Positions 49,072-60,700 of a DNA stretch of 64,000 bases are shown piece after piece (the first letter of the stretch is position 1; each line of letters begins with the position of its first letter). Origin of the DNA: Cloeon dipterum (lineage: Eukaryota; Arthropoda; Insecta; Ephemeroptera; Baetidae). The stretch is taken from the NCBI RefSeq assembly GCF_949628265.1, contig NC_088789.1, positions 10,160,886 through 10,224,885 on the forward strand. Reading direction: 5' to 3'. The notes under the pieces are model-generated. The model was not told the DNA's origin. It ran no database searches and saw only the letters and a program-made list of their open reading frames with translations. The position numbers and the translations under genes are program-made.

Positions 49072-51207
49072 TCAGTACCGAGCAGCTCGGCTTACTTTGT
49101 CGTAAACTTCTGGGAATGCTTTAGTGCAGGCAAGTTTGCTTCTAACACGGTCATAAAGCGTGTGGTCAAACATCCGCCGGAACTCTTCCTTGGTTGTGTA
49201 CGTGTCCGCGTACAGCATCTGGAATCTGCAATGAGAACTTTGTAATATTTAACTTAAAATTTAAGTGGAGTCACTCACCCTTCACATTTCTGCACAAATT
49301 CTTCGATTTTCCTTGTCGTTTCCATTGGTTTAAAGTTGACGCTAGGATCAGGTACACCATATACTCCTATGTCAACAAACATTCTTTCCTTTGGTGCGCA
49401 TAGCATTCCAGGGTCAGCTGGTAGCTTAAAAGGACAAAGCCAAATGGGATACACCTATGAAAAGAGAATTTGCAATGCCCCTTTTTTATTAAAAATTTTG
49501 CGTCCACTTTTGTTTCCTTATTGAACATTTGCAGGGATTCCTTGAGATTTGTAATGGGCACAAGCATGTCTTGAATAATGTGATTGTTCTCGTAGAGTCT
49601 CTTCACTGCGTCGGTCTGAGTGAGCTTCAGGAAAGATATTTTTGGAGGCATCAACCAGCCCATGCACAATCGGAACAGCCTGTTATTGCCAAACGGAACT
49701 ATATCCTGAGAAGAGCACACATATTACAATGCACTAGAGATTCAAATAGAGAAGACACTGACTTGCAGTTCCCAAAATATTGATCTCGTATGCCTATGGT
49801 AGTAATCCCTAAGAGGCAGTATCTCACTTGCTGTCTTTCCAGTAACCAAAAAGCTTTCCACGTGCTTGAAAAACCAAGGTTTGTGCCATAATCCTATTTT
49901 GTTCACCTTGAAAATATTGATTTTATAAAATTACGCGAAAAAGTAAATATTTTGTGAAAAAACCTTGTCGCCTGGTTGAGGCTCGTCGATCATATTTCCA
50001 GTCATGATCACTCCTTTGTTCAAAGTAAACATAATTCCTTCAACAAACTGATTTTTGCTTGCTGATGCTTCAGAAAATTCCTTTACTGCGTCATTTAAGG
50101 AGTAGACTGGCTTGTAATTTAATTTTATAAACCTGCACAACCAGAAAAATAAAATTAATACTCATAGAGTATATTTATATTAGCAAAATAAGCTTCAAAT
50201 TGCAATAATGGGACACAAAAAATCAATGGATATCATTCAAAAATCCTTTAGGTATAGTTCAGTTCTTACTTTGTGCAGGGCACTATCATGATTTTAGCAG
50301 CGGTCAAAAAACCAAGGGTGCCATATGACCATGGAACAGCATAGAACAGGTCTGGATCAGAATCCTTCTCAAATCAAATGAAAATGTGAAATTATAATTT
50401 AAAAAAACCGTGTCTTTGATACTTTCGTCACGGTGACCAGACTTCCGTCAGCCAAGACGAGCTCATATTCTTCACAAATATGTTGGAAAAGTCCAAATTG
50501 GTGAGAAGAGGATTCGATGCCAGTACCCAAGATCAACCCTCCTGTGAAATACAAGTGTAAGGCTATGGATAAAATCATATCGCCTTATAGTTTTACCAAC
50601 TGTCAAGTCGTCAATTTCAGGAACAATTGGAATGGTCCAACCAAGAGGTGCTAATGATGCGCTCAGCTGCCCCATCGACACTAGAGGTTCCACTCTAACA
50701 GTCTGTGATTATGTAATTAATTTAAATTCTAAGAAATTTTAATAATTATGAACTGCACATTATTTTCTGTGTCTATTTCCAGGACATCAACAAGGTTGAC
50801 CTCCACTTTGTAAAAACTCTTTTTGTACACTCCCTGTCGAAAGCTCATTGTTTGCCATCCTGGCCGGGCTGTGCACATATGGCCTTGCTGTCCATTTTTA
50901 TTCCATTCCCGCACCTGAAAAAATATGTATAATTGTTAGGGAAAAAGTTTTCATATTTATACAAAGGCAGAGCGAGTAAAAATTAAAAAAAAAACGTTTC
51001 TGCCCTCTTTGCAAAGACTACCTGTTGTTGCACTTTTTGCACTTTAGACGCATGCTTTCCTGGGGCGCTGCTCAGCTTGAAGACAATTAAATTTCTGAAG
51101 TAGCTCCAGAGTTCATAAAGAAAGGATGCTGGCAGCAGGAAAAAGCAGACAAAGAGCCAGCGATATTTGATCAACACGTGTTCCAGCAACTGGTCGCCTT
51201 TGCCCAT
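49072..51207 (-). CDS. DHCR24: 24-dehydrocholesterol reductase (DHCR24/seladin-1)
   Basis: FAD-dependent ER-membrane enzyme that reduces the delta-24 bond of sterols, for example desmosterol to cholesterol. Exons: 51022-51207, 50759-50914, 50597-50702, 50423-50541, 50270-50367, 49964-50132, 49763-49906, 49508-49705, 49279-49454 and 49072-49225. In phase; about 501 aa against 516 in human. The N-terminus [20 protein letters not shown] contains the membrane anchor and lacks part of the human leader. The FAD (PCMH) domain shows [49 protein letters not shown] and [14 protein letters not shown]. Conserved C-terminal blocks include [33 protein letters not shown] and [11 protein letters not shown]. 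One acceptor (50367 or 50364) is ambiguous by one codon. Introns are mostly 53-57 nt. Insects do not make sterols de novo, so the likely role is converting dietary phytosterols. Confidence 0.96.
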
Positions 51208-52021
51208 CCTGAAGCCTCTGGCCGCCAGCGGTCCGCGCGAGATTGCCTGTAAAAAAGGAAGACGTGATGGAATGTAGACAGATTTATACACCAGATCGTG
51301 CTGACAAGAGCACCTGCAGAAGATAAAAATGAAGTATTTTTGAGCGCCGATAAAAATCTTTTAGCGAACGACACATGGTTTAGTTAATGATTTTTGGCAC
51401 AAAGACATTTCATTGAAGCCTGTAATGAGTTTGTAGTGTTCTATTTTAAAACATTATCAATCATTAATCAAAACAAGTAGTTCTCAAAAATATTATGCCT
51501 CATTTGACAAAATCTTAATGTTTTTCAGTGGCATCAATTATTACTATTTAAACCATTTAAACATTTAAAAATAAGCTCTAACTAGTAAAATTTAAAAATG
51601 CAATATAAAAAATTACTTTAAGATCAGTAAATCACCAATCTAAATGTTGTTATGAAACAAAGGGTTAGGGTAATGGCACATTAAGGCGGCTTCAAATTAT
51701 GGCAAAGAGTCCTACTAAGTGAGTATACACAATATTCATCGAGATTGGGCCATAATAGGTAAAATTGTGATGGTTATTTTCAGCCTTTACTAATTACTTA
51801 CACATTTAAGTAGGAGAAAAACATATAATTCAAAAGCATTTAAGGCTACATTAATTGGTTCAACTGTAGATAACACCGACTTTGTAAACCCGCGCGCAGC
51901 TCGAGTTTCAATCAATCAGCTCACCTCTGTCTGTGCTATCGGACGCAGGATTAGATAAGCAAAGTATCTCATTATTTACAGCCTCTCAACATTGGAAGCA
52001 GTCTTTTCTTTCAGCTGTAAG
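51208..52021. promoter_or_regulatory. Divergent intergenic region, DHCR24 / secreted UPF0462-like gene
   Basis: About 0.8 kb separates two divergent starts. TTTTTTACAG lies directly before the DHCR24 start exon on the minus strand (exon begins near 51246), so its leader is probably spliced. The plus-strand gene's leader probably begins near 51900-51960, just after a short GC-richer patch. Confidence 0.45.
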
Positions 52022-53376
52022 ATGTAAGTACACCGCTGTTTGCAATTTTCCTATGTAATATCTTAATTTGATCTAACTGATAGGACTCTGGCAAGGGCGG
52101 TTTGTTTCCTCGCACTATGTGCACTCGCTGCAGGCCTCACTTTCAAGGGCGAGACTGGTCGTGTTGAAGAATTTAAGAAAGCCTTTGCATACGGGTAGTT
52201 ACAATTTGATAAAGAGACAATTCTGTAATAATTTTGAACCAAAAGAGAGGTTGTGAAAGCAACGCCATTGCAATATCCCAACTTCGAATCAATGCCTAGC
52301 GAACAGCCGATAATGGGCTTCACCGTCACACTTAAGGGAGTATCCGACGCAGTAAAAGAAACGTACATGGTTGAAATCAACGCCACGACCATGAAGATCT
52401 ACGTGCCCTCAGCAAAACCGCCATCCCCAGAGGAAATCCGCATCCCTGACAATGATGATGTTGAAAGTACGTGTTGAATTTTCACTTTTAAGTTTCCCGA
52501 GTCAAGGAAAACTAATTAAAAATCTATTATCTATTAAGATATCCGAGTTTACTTCGCTAATGAAGAGGGAAGAATGTTGGAAGTACGTTTCAACAGGTAA
52601 ATATGAAACATTCACGCATCTATATTATTTTGCTTTAACCCAAAGGAAATTCACAATGCCCGGTGCAGATACTCACGTATTAAATATTTATGGGCAGAAT
52701 ATGGCGTAGAGAGCGTGCTCATCGCAGAAAAAAACTTGGCAACGTTGAAAAAATATAAGATTTTTCAAGTGGGTCAAAACAATTAAGAAAACCCTGAATT
52801 ACGAACTATATCATTGCCATGAAAATAGAATTAAAAATCTTTCCTCTGTCAACTTGATGCCTCAGCTGATTTTGAACTCGCTAAATACCATTTATTTTAA
52901 ATTAACCTAATCGTAATCACGTAGCGATAGCGAAAACATCATTATTACTCAATGACGTAACACCGCCTGACAAAAATTAAAACGATTAGAACATAACAAA
53001 TTGTTCATTTTTTCCTCATTTTAGATTCCAACAAAGTTTGGTTCGTTTGTGGAAGCATCCTTACGGGATGCTGCGAGATGACGGATCAGTTAACTTTGTA
53101 AGCACTGTGACAACGGGAGATAGGTACTCAATGATCGTCAGAGTGCCAGCGGAACTAATGCCTGCTAATGTGACACGGGTGCACGGCGTGGTTGTCGACC
53201 CTACGCAGGAGGGTGGTTTCAAGTACTTTTCCCACTACAGGCTCTACAACTACCCCATCGCCTATGACTGGAACATGATGGTCTACCAGATGTTCAAAGA
53301 AGTTACCATCTACGCACTAGTACCTGAATCCATCAACAAGATTTACAGCACCTGGTGGGATGGTCTTACTAAATAA
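52022..53376 (+). CDS. Secreted protein resembling UPF0462 (C4orf33 family)
   Basis: Function unknown. Exons: 52022-52023, 52084-52194, 52246-52466, 52539-52596 and 53025-53376, all GT-AG and in phase, 247 aa. The start codon is split: AT at the end of exon 1 and G at the start of exon 2, giving MTLARAVCFLALCALAAGLT, a clear signal peptide. Downstream the order of motifs resembles UPF0462/C4orf33: IRVYFANEEGRMLEVRF, then SLVRLW, then VRVPAELMPANVTRVHGVVV, then the aromatic FKYFSHYRLYNY. In that family the matching blocks are VEAFFLN..YLEVEL, LVLLL and YLPWSYFPPNVTKFNSFAIHG. This fold is probably a beta-sandwich related to carbohydrate-binding modules (inference). One N-glycosylation site, NVT, lies in the best-conserved block. 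The family link is tentative; the gene model is much firmer. Confidence 0.8.
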
Positions 53377-54312
53377 TTTGAGATGTATGAGATTTCCATT
53401 TGTTTTCTCAATTGCACTTAATATATAGAAGTGTTCAACTGAAGCAATAAAAACGACTTTTTTTAGTGATTCACCCGTATTCTAAAAGAGAGAAAAATTA
53501 TAATAAAGATCGAATATAATGAGATTTTCAACTGCAAGGGAGAATCTTGAAATGAAATTATTATTAAAACTAGCTCCCAAAAATACTTGTCAAAATTAAA
53601 TATATTATGTCTAGCAGAGCAGCTTTCAATCTCAATTATGGTGCTGTTTACGCAACCGTTCAATAGAATTTGATAAGAGATGACAATTTTCCAAAGAAAT
53701 AGTTTCCCATTATTTATGGTTCGCAAGACCTACACCTCTAGCAGTAATTTAAGTGTAAATTTTTAATAACTTTCAAACTGCCTTGTAATCTAAAATTTCG
53801 GTCAGATCTAATAATATACTTAATATTTTTGTAGTCTACTCAGCAAAATATTCCATCCGAAAATTGTTATGGGAAAATCGCGTGCAGAAAAAAAAGTTTC
53901 CATAAAATCGAGCTATATTTTGGCTATTTTCAATTTTTCCCCGGGTTGCACTTACTTGCAAGTAAACATGAGTCAATTTTTGAAACGATATTTCTGGGAA
54001 TTTGGCAGAGGAAAACATCACCAGGTATGTTAGAAATTGCAAATTTCATCAGCTTTCCGAAATTGCTGCGCTTTTTGCTGCACTAGCACTCATAGTCGCT
54101 GAATTAAAAAGCCAAAATAATAGACTAAAAAATCCTCTTTCACAAGAAGGAAAATTTAGTCTGTATTCAGTTTACAAATTCAAGATTTTCATAGTACTTA
54201 ACACAGCCATATAAACTCTCCATAAAGTGAGACTTGAACGTCCAGGGTCCAGGCCATAACTCGACAACCGCAAATATCCCCTTTGAATATCCCGTTTGAA
54301 TATTGTAATTTG
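53377..54312. other. 3' flank of the UPF0462-like gene, no gene seen
   Basis: AT-rich sequence with a polyadenylation signal at 53446. The open frames present (up to 87 codons) have no resemblance to known proteins. Confidence 0.6.
53446..53451 (+). terminator. Polyadenylation signal (UPF0462-like gene)
   Basis: AATAAA 70 bases after the stop, followed by ACGACTTTTTTTAGTG, a T-rich downstream element. Confidence 0.75.
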
Positions 54313-54577
54313 TATTGGGAATAAATGAAAACAGACTTCATCCTCGTTGTTCTATTGAATTCGTCGTTTTAATTCTCGACTATAGTTTCGACGTCAACCA
54401 GTACGTCCTATTCATGAGGCAGTTGAGGCTAGCTCCAAAGAAATTTTTGGTCTCAACTGCCTCATGAATATAGGACGACACGTACTGGTTGACGTCGAAA
54501 CTATAGTCGAGAATTAAAACGACGAATTCAATAGAACAACGAGGATGAAGTCTTGTTTCATTCATTTATTCCCAATA
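54313..54577. repeat. 265-bp near-perfect hairpin (foldback) repeat
   Basis: The left arm 54313-54428 is almost exactly the reverse complement of the right arm 54452-54577, with a loop of about 23 bases. Shared landmarks are TATTGGGAATAAATGAA at the outer ends, CGACGTCAACCAGTACG in the middle and GAGGCAGTTGAG at the inner ends. The right arm has about seven extra bases near 54471-54480; otherwise mismatches are very few. It lies 111 bases downstream of the tRNA-Ser 3' end. It may be a foldback transposable element or a recent palindromic duplication. Confidence 0.93.
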
Positions 54578-54680
54578 TGAGCACAACCTCGAGTGGTCGC
54601 CTATTTCTAAAATTGCCCTGCTGATCCGTAATAAACCAAATTTTGAATCTAAAATTATAATTTGTTTTAATTACTGGAGC

Positions 54681-54685
54681 AAAAA
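54681..54685 (-). terminator. Pol III terminator of tRNA-Ser
   Basis: Five T residues on the minus strand begin four bases after the mature tRNA 3' end, the normal signal for RNA polymerase III release. Confidence 0.85.
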
Positions 54686-54688
54686 TTT

Positions 54689-54770
54689 CGCAGTCGGTAG
54701 GATTCGAACCTACGCTCCCAGAGGGAATCTGATTTCTAGTCAGACGCCTTAACCACTCGGCCACGACTGC
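54689..54770 (-). tRNA. tRNA-Ser(AGA): tRNA-Ser (anticodon AGA)
   Basis: An 82-nt cloverleaf with a long variable arm, as expected for serine. The acceptor stem GCAGTCG pairs with CGACTGC, with discriminator G. The A box reads TGGCCGAGTGG, the B box GGTTCGAATCC, and the anticodon loop CTAGAAA gives AGA, read as inosine-GA in the mature tRNA. There is no intron and CCA is not encoded, as usual in eukaryotes. A T5 terminator follows. Confidence 0.98.
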
Positions 54771-57700
54771 ACAATAAAAAAGCTATGTGCATTGAACTTA
54801 CTTGATTTGAATTAGGTTTAGCGTTGATCTAAAATAAAAAATTGCACAACAGCAACAAAAAATTTAACAGCAAAAAAGTCAGAAAATAGTTACCACACTT
54901 AAATGGTAAGTTAGCATTCAAATTGATTATAATACACATTTCTTACACACTAACTCAAAGAATATTATTTAAAGCGTGGTCCGTATCCCTTGCAAGAGAA
55001 ATCGAGCACTGAACATTTTCGCAATCATTCCTTGACAGTCATGCAGACATCGTAAGTAAATCGCAATACATAACAATAACCCAATTTATAGCATAAAAGA
55101 GACGAAGGGTAAGATTTTGCAGCAGAACAACTTGATTTTTGTATTCTAACAGTAACCTAGAAATTAGAATTTCGCAAAAATTGAATCCGGTGAAAAACGA
55201 CAAGCAAAACACTTCCCGCACTTTCCGACCTTGACAAGTTGTCAGTCCAATCGGTTCAATCGAACAAAATTAGGGCATCTCACCTTGGCCATCTGTCTAT
55301 GTAGTACCCCGAAGTTCTTATGTAGAAATGCTTTACACCGCTAAATTAAACCTTGAACAACACTGAGTGAGCTTTCCTCTCCATTTCAGCCCACTTCAGC
55401 CTGGCAGCCAACGACACGGCACACCGAACCCTTGCGAAAACATAGTCACTCTCGGTGTTAAAGATTTCAGAAATGTACACAGATGGCGTAGCAAACTGTG
55501 AACTCTAATAGATTTTCCAGTCATCCTTTTACGCGGTACACAATCGTCAAGTTACATAAATAAACCGGAAATAAGAAAAACTGTTGTACTTAAAATCAAC
55601 CTTTCTACTTTGTTAAAAATAATGCTAAATGGCATGAAAAATTGAAGAACTAAAGTTAAGATTCATTGATCACGAGAAATAGTCAGGTAAAATAATTATT
55701 TGCCTGAAGAGACTAAAAGTTATCAGAGGATATTTGAATTTAACCGGTTTAACCGTCTGGGATGCTGCACACCATCCCCTCCTCCCTGTAGCCGCCGCAT
55801 GCCTCGCTCGTATTGAATGCAGTTTGTGTTGTTTTGACGCCGCTTCGAGTGGCACTACTTTAGTCCGGAATCCGTGAGTGACGGTTTCCGAACCGCGGCT
55901 TTACGCTTCTTCTTTGTGTCATAAAAATTGATTTCTCAACTTGGAATAATTGGATCCTGCAACTAAGAACGGAATCAAGGGGATTTACTGGAGACTGAAG
56001 GACGGCTGTTTCGCAAACGGCTTTTTTTTGCACAGAGTGTTGCCAAAACTTGATTGGTAAGTACCTGGCGGGCAACCTTTTTTTGCTCATAATATATTTC
56101 GAGAGCTGAGAGGACAAAAAATAACAAGAACCTTCGTAACTTGTCATCTAGTTCAATTGTTTTTTAATTTAATTTTCATCAAAATGTTGAACTTTAAAAT
56201 TTGTTTATCGTTGCGAAAAGTAGCGGCAGGTGACGAAATTTCGCGGCAAACGCTAACGCACATCTGACTCCGATTAGTGCAATTTTCACCTGCGGCTTGT
56301 TTGCCAGTGCACTAAGTGAAATAATAAAAATCTGTACTTAGCTAGGCGTTGTTAAAACAGAATTCGTGTCGTGCATGTTGAGTGTTGCAAACCGGAGCGA
56401 TTGGCCGGGCATCATGGAAAATGAGCAGTGTGTTCGTTGCACAAACAAAAGTGCTCGTCGTTAAAAGTAAAAGGTCAAGCTACGGGTCGTGCAGACAGCA
56501 ACCCACCTTTCCAATCGGTGTTATTGCCAGCAGTGCGATCATCTGTGGATTGTAAAGCAACACTTCGCTTTGAAATATGATAAAAATACCAAACAGAAAA
56601 GGGAATCAGAAAAATTGTTAGCTTCTATCAGAAGTGAGTGAAGATTCCCTTAAAAGTGATAACATTTCAAAATTTTCAAACTTAATAGAAAAGTTGACCC
56701 GCCCTTTTAAAAAAATACTTAAACAATTGCTCTCTGTGTACTTACCACAGTTCATTGAACGAAATGAGTTTTACTTTGGTACTCAATTGTAAATTAATTG
56801 ATAAGGAAAGGCTGTGCGATAATTAATCTTAAGTTACACAATTCTAATAGTCTGTAATATTAGGTTTTGCAGAGCCTTGAAAGTTACTCGAGCGTTCAAG
56901 GTTCAGGCCCTTTGTCAGTGTTAGCTACCAGTGTTTGCCATGCAGCGCCCTCAATTCACCGCAGTCTTATAAAGTATATTTGCAGTAGATCAGTGCCGAA
57001 ATAATTTAAATAAATTCAATTGTTTGCTAACAAAATTACAATAGCGTATCATCAGAAAAACACTTTGAGTGTGCCAGTCATCACAACTAAACCAGATGAG
57101 AGCTTAAACCTCTAATAACTTAAAACATAAGCTTATAAAGCCAAAAAATCGAATTTAAAATGCTTAAATATTTCTGGCGTTTGAGTTGTATTCATATTTA
57201 TAACAGAAATATATTTTTTGACCGCTCTGCTCATTGATTAATATTGCTGCTTTCTTCATAACTAGAGTCCGGGGTTAATTTTTAATGGCATGAATTAAAC
57301 ATAGATATTTGTTGTGGTAGTATCCTATTTTTTTTCAAAACAATCAAGTCTGGTGGAAAAATGGAGCATTACTTTTCTTTTATCCTCAGGTCGTGGAAAT
57401 CCGTTAGATGTAATTCTTCTTTGACCCTTTCAAAGTTGTGCGCCACGAAAATAAAAATAATCTAATTTCTTAGAGCGATCCTCCATATAGATCGAGACTA
57501 GAAGGAACACCTCCGACAGTTTCCTCTATTAAGTCCATAAAATAGCGAAAACACAATAAAAGCGCCGATTTTACTGGCAAACGAGAGCAGGCGAAGACAA
57601 AGAGCGCCATAACTTTTTTAACAGCCGAGCGTAAAATCCGGCCGCGCGCGTGCATATTCATGCCAGCGTGTAGCATATTATTTTCGCTGTCTTGTTTATT

Positions 57701-60700
57701 TGTTGTGATGCAGCTCAGCAAAAATCAGGTCGGCGGATGGGCTGGAGTGTCACCCATTGGCACGCTTGATCAGCCCGCGGCATCCTCCATATCATTCAGC
57801 TGCGCTGCTCTCCGCTGGGGCACTACCATTTATCTAAGAGCACTTTGTTAGATTGAAACTGAAACGCATTTGGTACATACGCGATTTCTAAATCTGTCAC
57901 GGTGACATTTAAAAACGATTGCTGCGTGAGGCAAATCTCGAACTCTGTGAGTTTGGTACACTCAAAATACGAGTTAAAATAAGAAAATTTTGAACAGTTT
58001 GAAACATAAAATTTCAAGAACTTCTACAAGACTTATAATTTAAATTTCTTAAGCTCAACGCCCTCCAGAACGCACCATATTTCAAGAGTTATTTTTTAGA
58101 CAAATTCTTCAGACATTTTCGCATATCGTCGAGTGCTTTAAAGGGAAATTCTTTTCGGTTACAACGCGTGCTTCGGTTGGTTCGTCCGCGGAGAGTTGGG
58201 TCACTAACTCACTCGCTTCTCGTGACTTCGCACGCACGAATGATCCCTAGTGCTGTGTACAGCAACCGACAATAAAATAAAACTACTGCTCCACTGGCTG
58301 GGTAATCGCGCTCCCATGCGATTGCGCGATAATGTTTTGCCCTTTTTCATTAGATTTTCCGCGCATCTCTTGTGTTCGGTGCTGCCTTTTGTCTCTAGAG
58401 CCAGGGAATTCGTCACACCTGTCTAATTGACACTGACAATTTACTTACTAGCCGCGTTGCTTCCATTTCAAATCTATTTTGGTGTAAGAACCTTGTCGAT
58501 TACGATTATCTTTACGACATTCATTGCCATCCTATTATATGTTGAGTGCTGTCCAAAGGGTATTTTTAAATATTAATTTTTATTGAACTTACGTTTGATG
58601 TTTTTGAATTGAATACACAAATCAAGTTATCAGCTGGAATTTTCGTCATTTGAAGAACGCGCTGCACTTAAAATTATCGCTCTTTGATTCCTTCATTCCT
58701 TCTCTTTTCTTGTAAGATCAGCCTCAGGGATATCCACAAGAGGCGAAGCAAACAACTCGCTTCTCAACCCAATCGAACAAAAAGTTGGGCCCGTCGATAA
58801 TTTTGGACCGCTTTTATCCGTCCATACGTGCACCGTTTAAAAATGTTAACAACGTCGCTTTTTGGGGTCGACTTTTTGCTTTGGCGTTGCGTGAAAAGCC
58901 GCAAAAGGAGAGTGTTGCCTGTTAATGCAGCTTTTTCACAGCTGACATTTTTTGTTTCTTTCGTAATTTTGTGTGACGTTTTTTGAAGCCGTATAGAGAG
59001 GAGATAATTGAAAAATTTCATTCGGAAAGCAGTGCTCGCGACTTGGCGGCACGTAATCTGACAGCTCTACACAGTGGAAAATTATCGATTGGTCAACACG
59101 TCATTCCAGTGATACTTATTTCCAGAATATAAGAGCTGAAGTTTTAACTAATTACAGTGGGTGTTACACAGCACAGTTGCAGAAGGATAGATTCGCTCTG
59201 ATTTTAAAATCGTTTAATGAAATAAAAATCATGCGATAAATTGAATAAAAATAACTGTAAGGGTCGTGGTTGGGTAATACCCCAACCCTATAACAAATTA
59301 TTTATATAAATATAGTCTTAATTTTTTTAAATGCAATCCGTGAAAAAATTACTCTGGATGAAAAATTCTTTCACCACAACCAGCAACAAAATTCAATGTC
59401 CTCCCTGTAATTTAATATTTCTGCACAAAACTTTCCGGCAGTTCTGTAGTGTCTCTTTTGGGCATGATTCGTAATTCTACAGTGGGCCATAAAGCACGGC
59501 CATAATTCACATGATTTTAGTGCTTCAAGTGCGCTTATCTGCACGCGAACGGAACCGGCTTTCGAAATGCTTGCCAGTCACACAAATTTTGGCCTTACGG
59601 ACATTAACACAATCCATGCAGGGCTTAAATGCGGTGGCGACACGTGCAAAAACCACTACAGATATTAAAAGGTCAAAACACCTGCGTATAAACATCTCGT
59701 TTTTCGGCTTGAAAAGCCGACTTGACCAAAATTGGAGGTGCGTTAAATGCCTCGACTGCTTGTTTCTTCCTTCTGCGAAATTTGAACACTTTCCGCCGCT
59801 CTTGGTATTTGGTAATCAATTATGCTGCTAGCGCACGATAAGCTGAGCAAGCAGGCAGTGAAGCACACCATAGAAATTTCGAGTTCTGCCTCGTTTGACA
59901 AAGCAAAAGCAGCGCCACAGGTACTAATATGTAACTCAACTTGAATACCCTGTTTTTCTGCACGAGCTCAAGCAACTATTACAATACTTCCGAGGAAATA
60001 TGTAAATTTAGTTTGGACTTATTCCAAAGTAGCAACTCGAACCAACTGTTCTGCTACTCTTTTTCGCCTTGATTTAATAAGCATTTATTTGAAAAATTGA
60101 ATTTCTTTCTCACGTGGCAGATAAAAATTGCAGAAAATTTCATTAACGTCAAACATTTTGAATTTACATCAAAAACATCTTTTTTTATAATGCGGATTGA
60201 AAAAATAACAGTGTATTTACCGTATTTACAGATGCTTGAATTGTGTTGAGATGTTTGTTTATCTTCATTTTCCCATTTCCACAAACTCAGTTGGCTACAA
60301 AAACTTAAATGATGAAGCCATTTGAGGATTCTTATTTATTTCCTCGTTTTTCGTCACGATTTGCAGAGTCATTTATTTCTCAAACAACCGGCGGAACATT
60401 AAACACGATCCGAAATCGTTCAGAGACCATTAAAGTACCGCTAACGAATTTGCAGCTGGACATAAATCTCGGTGTTTTTTCGCGACGCCAGCAAACACCA
60501 ACGCGGAGCAATTTAAATAATCGGATCGTTGGCGCTTTCGCGCACCCACTCGCGGAAAAGGCCAAAATTGCAATTCGACTTCACTCGCATACGTCACTTA
60601 TGTATTTAAACCGGGAAAGCGGCGAGTTTGAGTGCACGACAAGCATAACCGCCCTCAAGGCGAATTCGTGCCAAATTACACTCACGCCTCCGCACATTTC

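Noticed and set aside
51208-51374. Extending DHCR24 coding sequence upstream of 51207
   Set aside because: A splice acceptor near 51246 shows the exon starts there; the upstream frame in the intron has no resemblance to the DHCR24 leader.
53025-53090. Joining exon 52246-52466 directly to 53025 in the UPF0462-like gene
   Set aside because: That join gives a frame that stops within 20 codons. Inserting the small exon 52539-52596 restores phase and family-like sequence.
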